Assembly: GCA_035048485.1 (NCBI GenBank)
Contig: CM068588.1
Location: 26,315,118 to 26,379,117, forward strand
DNA: 64,000 nt
DNA from: Pteria penguin
Lineage: Eukaryota > Mollusca > Bivalvia > Pterioida > Pteriidae
Direction of reading: 5' to 3'
Positions 1 to 12,800 of this stretch are shown here, piece after piece; position 1 is the stretch's first letter, and every line of letters begins with the position of its first letter. The translations under genes were made by a program, and so were the position numbers. The notes under the pieces are model-generated. The model was not told the origin of the DNA. It did no database searches and saw only the letters and a program-made list of their open reading frames with translations.

Positions 1-24
1 TAATACTCTACATGTATGATGAGT

Positions 25-686
25 AAGTCTATAGGCTAGAACTTTAAAGTTCTGCTCACCTGGTATGCTTTGAGTTTGTGCTATATCATAGACATTTCTA
101 TAGGTTGGAATAGCAAAAACTTCCTCACATTATCTGCTCTGAGTTTGTGCGCTATTATAGACAGGCCTATAGAGTGGAATAGTAAAGACAAACTGAGGTA
201 CTCACCTTATTTGTCATTTGCCCTGAGTTCTATTAGACATATCTATAAGAAAGAATAGTACAGACATGCTCGATTTGTTTGCTCCGAGTACGTCTTCTAT
301 CACGTACAGGTCCCTAGTTGCAATAGTGAATGCATGCTCACCTTGTCTTTTTGGAGTTTGTGCTCTATCATTGACAGGTCTATAGGCTGGAATAGTAAAG
401 ACATGCTCACCTTGTCTTTTCTGAGTTTGTGCTCTATCAAAAATAAGTATATAGGCTGAAATAGTAAAGACTTGCTCACCTTGTCTGCTCTGAGTTTGTG
501 CTCTATCACAGATAGGTCTATAAGCTGGAATAGTCAAGACTTGCTCACCTTGTCTGCCTTGAGTTTGTGCTCTATCATAGACAGTTCTATAGGCTGGAAT
601 AGTCAAGACTTGCTCACATTGTCTGCCCTGAGTTTGTGCTCTATCACAGACAGGTCTATAAGCTGGAATAGTCAAGATTTGCTCAC
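25..686 (-). repeat. 69-bp tandem array derived from the PBRM1 bromodomain 4 exon end
   Basis: About nine to ten units of 69 bp. Read on the minus strand, each of the best five units is a 45-nt copy of the end of the adjacent PBRM1 exon (encoding variants of PIDLSMIEHKLRADK), followed by a 24-nt spacer. The spacer starts with GTGAGC (splice donor) and ends with TATTCCAG, TATTTCAG or similar (acceptor-like). Units nearest the exon are best preserved and those below about position 330 are degraded. Both 45 and 69 are multiples of three, so parts of the array are open in several frames. Those frames are a by-product of the repeat and are not taken as a gene. Confidence 0.9.
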
Positions 687-818
687 CTTATCAGCTCTGA
701 GTTTGTGCTCTATCATAGACAGGTCTATAGGCTGAGCTATAACTTGGTAGTAGTCAGGGTAGTCTCTTTTTGAAGGAAGTTGCATGAAGATATATCTTAA
801 TGGCCTTCCTTCTCGGTC
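687..818 (-). other. PBRM1: PBRM1 exon encoding the start of bromodomain 4
   Basis: A 132-nt, phase-0 exon of 44 codons. It runs from DREGRPLRYIFMQLPSKRDY to PIDLSMIEHKLRADK, with a TTTTAG acceptor before 818 and a GTGAGC donor after 687. It continues from YKAVYDYT of the exon at 1574-1753. The rest of bromodomain 4 (helices B and C) is outside the window. Its last 45 nt are the parent sequence of the tandem array immediately downstream. Confidence 0.92.
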
Positions 819-3800
819 CTAAAACCATAAAATGAAATCTTCATTCTAGACAAGATATAACACTGTTCATTTATGGTTACTTGTGATACACCCCTGACCA
901 CAGTATGTCTTCTGTTTAATGAGTTGACTTAGAATAACGAATGAACATTACAGAGTAAAACTTTCAATGCTTTTCCTTTCCAAGATTTTCTGCAAACAGG
1001 ATTGATTAAACTTCAAACTCTCAGTAGCTATTGATGAATGCTTAATCAAAAACCCTGTGAAGTCACACCTTATAGTAGTAATACACATAGTAAGTTGATT
1101 TCATTTTATTTTTTAAGGGGAGGGGGGTTATTTTTCAATTGTTAAGACACATGACACAAGGTTTGCAGCTCAAACTTTGATACAACAAACAGACCCAGTA
1201 TGTGGGATTGCAAAAGGCTAAGTCTCATCTTGTTAGTGTTCCTGAATTTAGTCAGTTGAGTAAAACACAGTGAGAAAAATATCAAAATTCTTTAGTATAT
1301 CAACACATACATTACAATGGCACATCTAAATTAGTGTCCCAATCCAGAAGACCAGTCACCACAGACATTATAACTAACCTTTACTCTCTGATACATAGCT
1401 ATATACTCTAATAATGCAACATGAATCACACAAACACAAACAGAAGGAAGCGAAATCCAAAAAAGAAAGTGACTGAAATTAATAACACTGTAAAGATTTT
1501 CACCTTTTCAATTCAGTGATCATTAAGTGATACTAATGTATCACAGGAGACACTAGCTATCCCACATACTTACTGTATAATCATAGACGGCTTTATATAG
1601 TGTCCAGATACGACGTTTCATCATCTCCTCGGGAGTAGCTCTTTTGGCTCTCTTCTTATCAGTATCTGATCCACCACTACGCCGACTGCGACTCGCACTG
1701 CTGGCAAAACTCTGTTGACTATCCTCATCTCCAAGAAAATCCTTGGCTATTTTCTAGTATCAAAATTTACACTTATAGATATATGTAGCTATAGGTAGAA
1801 ACACAGCACTGAAAATTTTGCAACAATTTTGAAGAAAATCATTTGAGATTGTAATATAGTTGTTTATCATCACACTCCTTATCAGCACAAGACCTGATAT
1901 CAGCAACAAGGCCTCAGGCCCAAGGGCAATTAAAAATTCTCTTCCAGTTTATCTTGCAAATACATCAAAATTTAATGATAATTTTTTTTGTGTGAAAGAT
2001 ATCTTCAACAGTGTCAGTTTGCTACTGAAGATTTTCTATGCTATAAATAAAACATAATTGTTTTTTTTTTTCAAAAAAACAAAATGATAAATAAAATTAA
2101 CTTGAACTTTTATGTACTATTTCAAATTACTCTCAATCCCCAAAACTGAAAATCTAAACAAAATTGGAGAAAAACTCATCTTTGCAGAAGAAGTTGTTTT
2201 GCTTATCACTGTTTCATATTACTTAATTTGTAGAAAGAGACATTCTGAAGTAAACCAGAAATTTTGAAGGCATAATATGAATCAGATGCATGGACCACTG
2301 TGTATAGTGAAACAAAGAGAAATAATTTGTTCTTCCATTCAAATTCCAATCTTCAGTTTTGAAAGAGATAGACAGAAGAAAAGTTCCTTATAAGAGATGA
2401 AAAAATATATACAAAGGAGGCACTTAGATGCTAAATTGACAGAGAACTTTTCTGAAAGTAAAGGTCATGACTAACAAACCACACAAATAAAATCTAAATT
2501 TTCAGTGATCAAAACCATTTCTAAAAATTTCTATGATCTATCTTATTTTCTAATAATGAAACTGATATCAAAAATATTTTGTATCTCAGGACAAAAATAT
2601 AAATAAATAATTCTTCATTAAAGGTTATTAGCCTAATGGGTCACGTAATGTCAAGGTCACAAGCAATATATTACTCACCATCACCGGAAGGTCAAATTGA
2701 CAAGCAGAGTTATCATCAATCCCAAATTCCTGAGGTGTACAAGGCAATATAAATTTATAGTTTTAATATCAAAGCATTTGCAGTTGACTGGGAAAATGAA
2801 TTTAATCAAAAACCCTATTAAGAGAATTATAAAACAAATTGTAACTAGAGTTCAAATCATTTTAAAGAAATCTGTAGATATATCAACTATTCTTTAAAAA
2901 AATTTCAATACAGAGATTTCAATAAGTCAAGAATATCACAAAAGAAAAATAGTTTTGACATATATTTATTTATGAATTCAGATTACTCAATTTACTTCAA
3001 CTATAAAAATAAAAATCACAGCTCAAATACAGCTTACACAAAAATAAAAACCAAAACTGAAATAGGCCATACACCCACATCAGCAAAACTGAAGAAAGGA
3101 AACGCAAAAACTCTATTACATAAATGTTATCAAGAGTTTCCAATAGACTAATACAGTACACTATATACAGGGATGCAGAACACTATAATAATGCTAGGCA
3201 AAATGTTCACAGGATAAGATAGGAAAGACGTGTAAGAAACAAAAGGAGATGGAAAAACAAAAGACAATAATATGAAAGCAATCAAAATACTTCACTTACA
3301 ACACAATTCCAAAAAGAGGAGATGTTTTAGTATATTCTGTTTGCTTTTAATTTTTATATTTACACATATTTTTTAATCTTTGTTTCAAATATAACTGAAA
3401 AATGAAAATAATGCATTATTTCTAAAGGTAAAACAAAATAAATAACAAAAAAAAGTCTACGTGAAATTTCAGTCAGTTTCTTTTTTATAAAAGTTCACCA
3501 GTCAAAAATTTTAGTGTCAAGAATATGCTTTTGTCACAGGGATCATACTTATGAAATAGTCAAGTATCAAAGCCTTATCTTACTACTAATAAAGTATGGC
3601 CAAAATGTCAGTTTTTGAAAGTGGGTCAAAAGTCAACTAGTCAAATTTGTGGAGTCAACAAAAAATTTTTTGTCATTAGGAATACAGTTGTGAGATACAA
3701 AAGCTTACATATAATTGCTCACAAGCCAATGTAGCCAATGTAAATTAGGTCAAGTTCAGTCAAGCTCATAAAAATTTTGAGGTCAAGAAAAATGTATTGC

Positions 3801-6800
3801 CACAAGGAATACAGATGACTTCTGGTTTTTTTTTTTACCAAAAAAACAAACAGTATATTCCTTTAAGTTTTTTATTCCATAAATAGAGGGAAAATAAAAA
3901 ATCAAGGTGGAGAGATGAGGTTAACAGATGATACTTAGTCAGACAGTTAAAGCATGGATACAAAAAGACAGAGCAGAAAAACAACAAAGATTAAAAGACT
4001 GTTTGTTTGACTTTTGGTTTACGTTACATCAAGATCTATACTCTTACATGATAACAGCATCTGCTTGATGCAATACTCAGAAATTTAGAATTGCGATCCA
4101 TCTACCCAAAGCAGTGAGGTTTTTTATATCAAAAATGTACTGTGAAATGGGACCTTAACTGTCACATCCGAGACCTCAAAGATTAAAAGAAAAACAAGTG
4201 AAAGAAATATATATAATAATTACGGTACATAAAAATAACTGAGATAGAAAAAAGCAAAGACAAAAAGATGAAATTAAGAGAGGTACATGCCAATATTATT
4301 TACAACAGTGATAAGCACTTTGCGCAATGCATACGTCACACAAAGAGAGCATATTATCTATTTACTATCATCAAATTATGGCAGAAATCCAAAGTCGTAT
4401 ATAATATATGTAACACTGCTTCTCATGCTTCATATGACATTTATCTATAGAAGTTTCATCATTTAACAAAGTCAGATTTCTAAATTGTACGACATTTATA
4501 GAGTTATATATTGATTGCTTTACAGTTTGTTTTACAGAAAAAAAATTGCAATAATACTGGGTATGTTGGAACAAACAACATATTTTCTGATGGTAATTAA
4601 AAGTAAATCAACAAAAGACAAGATTTAGGGGTTTTAGGGGGGAAAGAGGAAAAATTTTACTGAATATTTTCAAACTGGACAAAATTATGAAAATTATATA
4701 TATTTCAAGAATGAAGTGTTTAAATTAAGAAATATGTAACAATAAATGAAATTGGTACTTTAACTTTATCTAACGTTATCATTTTCATACAAATTGTTAT
4801 AACATTTATATATGCAATGTTCATGCATGAAAAATACATCTAATCTGCACATTAAGACACATGTCTCACATGGAACAGCCAATGAAGTTAATAAATTGTT
4901 AGATCAGCAACATTTAGATACCTTTTCTAATTCTCTTTTCTTTTCCCACATGTGCTTCTGAAGGCAAACTGCATGCTGAAATAATCATCACGGGAAATGA
5001 ACTTACAATAAAGAAAACCCTCTACCAGTGTTGTATTGATTGATTATCGTTTTACATCACTCCACATCTGCCTGATGCATTGCATAGAAATTTTATTAGA
5101 TCTTTGCGAGGGACCCACCCGAAGCAGTGAGGGATCTTTTACGTGCCACACCTACGGTAACACAGGATCTCAGTTTTTAACTCTCATCCGAAACCCAAAG
5201 CACTGGTGTGCCCAGGGCGGTAATCAACCCCGGGACCTCTAGGTCACAAGCCGAGCATCTCATCCACTAGGCCACACCAGCTTACCAATGTTGTAAGAAT
5301 TATTACATCATATATCAAGATTCAAAACAATGTAATTTAAAACTATCTATAAATGTAGTAAATCCATCAATATGAAAAACGAAGTACTACTGGTACTGAA
5401 TAACACTAATTGTAATTTCTATTATTTTTACCTGACATGTAAACCTCAAACTGCTATTGAAACAAGATGTGATTGTGAAGCACCTATGTCTCTATCAACA
5501 GCAAACTCCAAATAAGACAAATTTTGAAATGTAAGTCAAAGGTCAAGATCAAGATCATGGGGTCAGTGACCTTTAGGTAATTTGAAAGGGTTTTATTAGT
5601 TGAATATGCATGCTTAAGTCCCTATCTTCCACAGCTCAAAAGTTACTGCGAAGGTTAAAGTTGACAACTGACAGACAGATAAACAAACAGATAGACAGGT
5701 AAAAAACAATATGCCCTCGATCTGTTGATTCTGGGGCATAAAAGCAAAATTACCAAAAGAACCACTACAAATGATATGATAAGATTGCAAACTGTATGAT
5801 ATCCCCTATCTCCATAAAATATAGGTAATATTTAAAGTCTGTTCCATTTTTGCAAAACTACAGACAGAAACATAGAACCAAACAGAAATCACAAATCTAT
5901 AGACTGCAGTTGCTTTGCAATCCAGTCAATAAAGTATTTCTCGCTTATATTTGTACCTGGCTAAAAAACTTTTTCATTCCTTCAGACTAGCACTTAGAAA
6001 ATTTCAACTTTAAAATTAATTCGAAGAAAATAAATTTTTTTATGAAATTAATAAAGTTCACAACCTATAATTTGAGAATATACCGTATTTACTCGAATAT
6101 AATACACACTTTTTTTCACCAATTTGACCCCTCATTTTCTCACTGCGTATTATACATAGGGTTAGAAATCTGGAACTTTTTTTCCCATGCTTTTGAGCTT
6201 CAGTGGTAGATTTTGAGTTGTGCATGTGTCCGTTAAAAGTATCTAAAGCCGTCAATCAAACCCACGAGGCTTGAGATATATCTATTGTCTGTATACTGTC
6301 TGCTTCCCGTAGTAAACGCCCAAGGCAATAACAGGAGTAATGTCTATAGTGTGCCATTCAATGAACACGATAGAATACTTGCGCTGTGTTATTTAGCAAT
6401 GGTTTCTGATTAGCAGATTATATGGGTGATATAATAATTTATCCTTAACTGGTTAATCGATAGTTACGTAACAGGTGAAACTACTTGACCGTAATGGCAC
6501 GAGCATCGACAGTTTGGATAACACTATTACTGCGTATTATACTCGGGTGCATATTATATTCGAGTAAATATGGTACATATAAATAAAGGTTAGATGAGTT
6601 AAATTCTGAATAAAACTGCCTCGGATCAGCTCTTTAAATCATTTTGTACAAAAAAGCAACACTTTGAGATGCAATCTTCCTGCAATGACATTTTTTTTTC
6701 AAAAGAGGCACTTAAAACTCAAGACAAAATCCTTCTATGGGTTTCGTTCTTCAACTGAATTAGAGTAATTTATGACATCTTAAATTAATGTGATAATTCT

Positions 6801-9800
6801 ATAGTTATTTAGCAATGTCAAATTTACTTTTTCTTGCAAACAATATGTTTCATCTTATTCTTAATGAGTACTAAGTTATCTACAACATATTATCTTACTT
6901 GATAGAGTATTGATTCCTCCACATTGTATTGTTTGGCATTCTCAAACATTAAATTCAAATCATCTGCCACTTGATTCAAGTTCCTGTAACTGTTTGCCTG
7001 TGAAAACAATTTAGTATTTTATTACATTTTCCAGTATTCTTAGGATTAAACAGATAAGATATTTAAATATTTCAAATTAAAATTTAAATTACATATTATT
7101 TGCCAACATTAACATTATATCATATGAACAAACTCTTCCACAGAACCATAATGAGAATCACACAGTTAGAATGATTATTCTAATGGATGCAATACATTAG
7201 CCTACTTCTTCTATAATTTAACATTAAAAGTCCCAATTGCTTGTGACTTGTATTGCTTATTACACAGATAATTAGGTTGATTGTATTCTAAAATACAACT
7301 ACAAAAACATTAAGTATACAGAACTATTGCAAATCTATTGAAAGTAGAAAATTCAGAAAATGAGTAAATAGTATGAATTAAAATTAACAGAATGACCAGC
7401 AAATCCAGAAGTACTGGAAACATGTATTGAAAATTAATTTTAAATAATTTTTTCTAAACAGGAAATATCTTCTATGTAGCATGCTTGGTTTGGATTTAAA
7501 GCCCCAACAATGACACGTCAGTGTTCCATGGCATCACTGTATCCAGTAATCACACTATTAATTTCTTCCAAAAGAAAGTCAACATGAATAAGATGTTCAC
7601 AAAGTTTGGGCTACTTGGTTTTTTCTCAAGTGAAAAAAAGACCTTACTCAAATATTAAGTGAAATCCAGCTTAATATTAAATAATTCATTTTCAGCACAA
7701 ATATATATGCTTAATGAACACTTGATGTGTCACTTGCATTTACGGCTTTATTCACTGTGTCAATCACCTATTCATCAAATACACTTACTTTGATCTTTTT
7801 GATGATATTAGAAATAGACATAGGTGTGTCAATTTCATCATAATAGTCTGGATACATCCTGTCAATAGAAGATATATGTATAAATCACCATGTTTGAATA
7901 GAACATCTTTAAAACCAAATATTTAGTATTTTGCATGTAGTACCCTGTATGAATTTGTACTATGTCACATGATTATTTCCCTTTTAACAATGCCCTCATG
8001 CACTGCCTCCAAAAATATTCTTTAAACTGCTACTTAATGGATGAATAGGAAGTGGTTAGTCACATTACCTTTTACTTGGCAGTTTAAGAAAAGGTTCATG
8101 AATGCTTTCTCCTGTTGGCATACGGAACTGTTTGACAGCATTAACAAGAGCAGTAAAGGTGCTATTGTCATCCTCTGACATAATTGTTTCAGTTTCTGAA
8201 TCTTCATCAAAGTCCATGAAAGACAGATCTTGTGATGTGTCTAGCATATCCTCCTCATCTGAGGGATAGGTCAGTGAAGCACATATAGCAGACATACGCT
8301 GGAGGTTTCTCGTCCTGAAACATAGTGATCAATCTTTCACAAATCAGTCCATTTTAAAATTTTCTTTAAGTGGTGTTTCTTGTTCAGTGTCATGGAGAGA
8401 TTTTCAACGATTAGTTTTACTTTTTAATTTTTTCAATTATGATGGATTTAGAATTTACTTGGCTCTTTCTGGAGGTTTCGGCGTGATACTTCTTTTCTGG
8501 ATTATGTCTTGTTTCTTTAACTGAACAATTTTCTTTATTGCAACAGCATCCTGAGAAAATAATCAAATGAAGAAATGTTTACGACTTAAAGATTTTCATA
8601 AATAGTAACCATAAAGCAAGTGAATATAGTTCATAAAATCAAACAGGTATGACAGACAGGTGAACAGAAAATGGACAAAGTGGCTGTTTTGCAGGAGTCA
8701 TAACAAAGAAACAATGATAAATAACAATAATACAGTTCTCTATCATGCAATACTTTGCTCCACTGTTAAAAATAGATTCACAATAAGAATAATATAAACC
8801 AGAGACCCTGACAAGCTCTATTGGTCTTTATCTATATTCAATACATTTAGTCTTAATTGTACTGGTATGTCTACAAATGGTGTTCAAATTGTAATTGCAC
8901 CCCCCAAAATCACCTCGAAAATCATGAAAAAACGTCTAACTCCGTGTATAATACACAGGGGAAAAATCCAAAACAAGATGTCAATTTCGTGTTGAAACAG
9001 CAAGACCGCGAGCTGAATTTGCTTTGCCGTATACCTTTTACAGTGTAATCGCGTAACGTGTATTATTATCAAAAGCGGCACAGAACGACCAGCCTTTATT
9101 CATCGTGTGATATCAACGCTTTTCTCTCTTTCATTTCATTTACAATCAAACTCGCATATAGACTTAAAATGTTTTAACTAGTACCCTCGTCCCAAACGAT
9201 CGTTAGAATGAACGTGCGTGTCTACTTTACTATTAGGGATGTAGATATATACGTCCCTGATACTATGTGAATTACGCGGAGATTACAAATGTTTGTGAAG
9301 ACAAAATGTATCAATGAATGATATCAAAACTGTTGATGCTTGGGCCGTTACGGTCAAGTAGTTTCACCTGTTGCGTAACTATCGATTAACCAATTAAGGA
9401 TAAATCATTATATCACCCATATAATCTCCTAATCAGAAACCATTGCTAAATAACACGGTGCAAGTATTCTGCCACATTGTAGACTTTATTCAGAGACTCT
9501 GACTTTATTCCTTTTATCGCCTTGGGCATTTACTACGGGAAGCAGACAGTATACAGACAATAGATATATCTCACGCCTCGTAGGTTTGATTGACGGGTCT
9601 AGATACTTTAATGGACAGTCACACACGCACTCCTCTAAATCCACCACTGAAGCTTAAAAGCGTGGAAAAAAAGTTCCAGATTTTTAACCCTATGTACAAT
9701 ACGCAGTGAGAAAATGAGGGGTCAAATTGGCGAAAAAAGTGCGTATTATAATCGAGTAAATACAGTAGCTGCCATATTAATCATAATGAATTATGTAACA

Positions 9801-12800
9801 GCTATCCTTTTACTGGTCTTAAGTATCAAAGAAGGTAACTTTTGTAAAATTTCACGTAACTACTGCAAAATAACAAAAGCACAGCTTCAATTTCTGTAAT
9901 GATAATTTTCAGTTGTATTTGCTTTATTCCAAATTCATAATTACTTCACTTACTTTGTAAATCTGTGATTTGGGTTCATTGAAGGTCTTGGCATTTTTAA
10001 CCATGAGTAAAAAGTCTTTTTCTATATCATCTAGGGTCCTATATATGCCATCTTGTATTCTCTGACCTATTATTTTCATATCAATAGGGTTTTTAATGAT
10101 CTGGTAATATTCTGGATATTTCTGTAAAAAAAAAAATATCTTCAGTTTCACTGTGAACTGTAGAAAAATAAGAATAAGAATAAGAAATTGCAATTTTGAA
10201 AAAACGCCCTCAGTTTTTGTGTACTTATAGAAAATATCTCTTTAGATAATGATCTGACAATATTAACCTTATACAAAAATTCATTCTTATACATGTAACA
10301 ACAGAGTTCAAACTACAGCTACCCTTTTTATATGAATTATGACCTCAAATGTTAACCTTCTGCCCGAAACTTAATATTTCTGTTTTATATATACAATTCA
10401 AAAGATAATGAGGCAAACACGCACTTACATGATAATGTTACTATATCCATATGCCCACAACTTGTTCTAAGGACTGTATATAAGCCCGAAACTTGATGTA
10501 GTGACCATGTGACAAAGTAACATAAAACTATCCTATAGCTTGAAATAAACGTAAGCACTAAAAGAATTGGGATTAAAAAGTTATATTGACCTATTTAGAA
10601 GTTTGAGCTTCCTGTATCTGAATACCAAAGAATCAACTGTATGAGTCAACTCTCCTACTAGAAGGGCATTATGGTTTTTTCTTTGGAGGGAGGGGATGAA
10701 TTTAGTCCCAAATTCAAATATTTAAAAATTTAGCACTCATTTGCCTGCTCTCTCTGAGATGTTTCTATGAAAAAGAGGTACTGTATAGTTAAATTACCAT
10801 GTGTGAAAATTTGGGGTCACTGTCCACTTATATGTTCTATATAACAAAAAGACATACTGTTTTTTGTGGTAAGAGGTGGAACACCAGACTAAGATCTCTA
10901 TCATTGTCTTTAGCAGATGCTACAGCAGCAAATAATTGTTCAATATCCTCTGGATCATCTCTCTCCTCCAATACAGCACTGTCATTAGAGTTCTCAGGGT
11001 TCTGTCAGGAAAGAAATAGTAACATTTACAGTAAAATATATCAAACTACAGGTAGTATCTCTAATGTTAAATAATAATGAGTATAACTTCATGTTACTGA
11101 TAATAACTCCCAGGTTTAACATGTAATGAGCAATATTTGTACATAATGAGGATAACTTCATGTTACTGGTAACAACTCCCAGGTTTAACATGTAATGAGC
11201 GATATTTGTACAAAATGAGGATAATTTCATGTTACTGGTAATAACTCCCAGGTTTAACATGTAATGAGCAATACATGTATTTGTAAATAAACACTTTGCT
11301 ACTCACTACTCACAAAAAGAAAGTAGAAGTAGCATATCCTATTTCTCTTCTTTACAAAAACACTATACAATAGTAGTTATGTTCAGTACACACAATTATG
11401 TCATACATAAGTAGAGATAACATGTCGTTTAAAATTTATACATCTGCATATGTATGTACAGTCAAACCTCGTTATCTCGAAGTCGGAGGGACCGTGGAAA
11501 ATACTTCGAGATATCCGTAGTTCGAGATATCCAAATTGCAGTTTCATTTGACATTTGTGATTATTATAGTAGATGTATGAGATATACATGTATTTATCAA
11601 TAAATACGCATGAAGATGTGCATATTGTATTGTTCCTAAATAATTAATCTAAATCTCATCATACCTTTTATATTTTATGAATATATAGAGAATATACTCC
11701 AAAACTGAAAACGTCATGTTTCCTTTTCAGTAACATCGTAATTTAAATCGAATACTGGATATAACTGTCTTATACTATACCTAAAACCAAGGACGGGCTA
11801 ACACGTAAGACTAGATAAAAACACACGTCATAATTTGATTTAACTACTATTACTTTGCATAAAAATACATAGACATACACATGGATTGGAAATAGTAATA
11901 ATTAATGAACAGTGTAAAGAAATTTCTTAAAATGCAGATATGAAAAAGCATCAATTACAGTTAATGTTAATTATCTAATTTTGTGTCGAGTTTAATAAGC
12001 TATCATCATTTATTAATATTTGGTATAAATAACAGGGTACGCACGGACGAGATCGATTATGTAATTATTGCGGCTTTGTTCACCGACACGGTCAATTGAT
12101 CACACCACGCGAGCGACCTGTCATTTAGGATAAACGCCGCGGGGAATATTGTCAATAAGAAGCCAACTTCAAGATAAACCGGGTAAATAAGAACTTCGGG
12201 ACTTGAAAATGTATTCGAGATAAGCATGGTATTCGACATATCAGTGTTCGACACATCAGGGGTGAATTTAATCATAATATGAAGGATTTTTTTCGGGACC
12301 GACGTTCGACTTCGAGATATCCCGGGTATTCGAGATATCAGTGTTCGAGATATCGAAGTTTGACTGTACTTCAATAATATTTATCCTTTTCCTCAGGTAA
12401 TTCTTTATCACTAAATCAGCGATTTTGAAGTACATAAAGTAAACAAGCCCTAGATGAGTAATCTGGGCAGTCCAGTTTCTATACAAATGAACTGTTAAAT
12501 ACACACTGGAACAAGAGTACTCAAAGAAAGGTGTGTGTCACTACTATCCATATTCATAACTGTGACTTATACCAGACAGATAAATGGATACAGACAAAGT
12601 GATCCATATATGTCACACTTCTTCACATGTGATACAAAATGTGTCTCTAAAGATGACTAGACTGGCACCTTTAGAATAAAAGCAAAGGACAAATTGACAT
12701 CTGGTTCATCACAGCAATGTATATATTGATCTTCATGTAGAACACATTTTATCTTGTCATGTAAAAGATCTTGCATCCCTTTAAAAGAAGAATAATCCAG

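Noticed and set aside
214..675. 153-codon minus-strand frame with 23-residue repeats
   Set aside because: It is a reading of the 69-bp PBRM1-derived array, off the bromodomain frame, and lies past the exon donor. The repeat unit being a multiple of three explains the openness.
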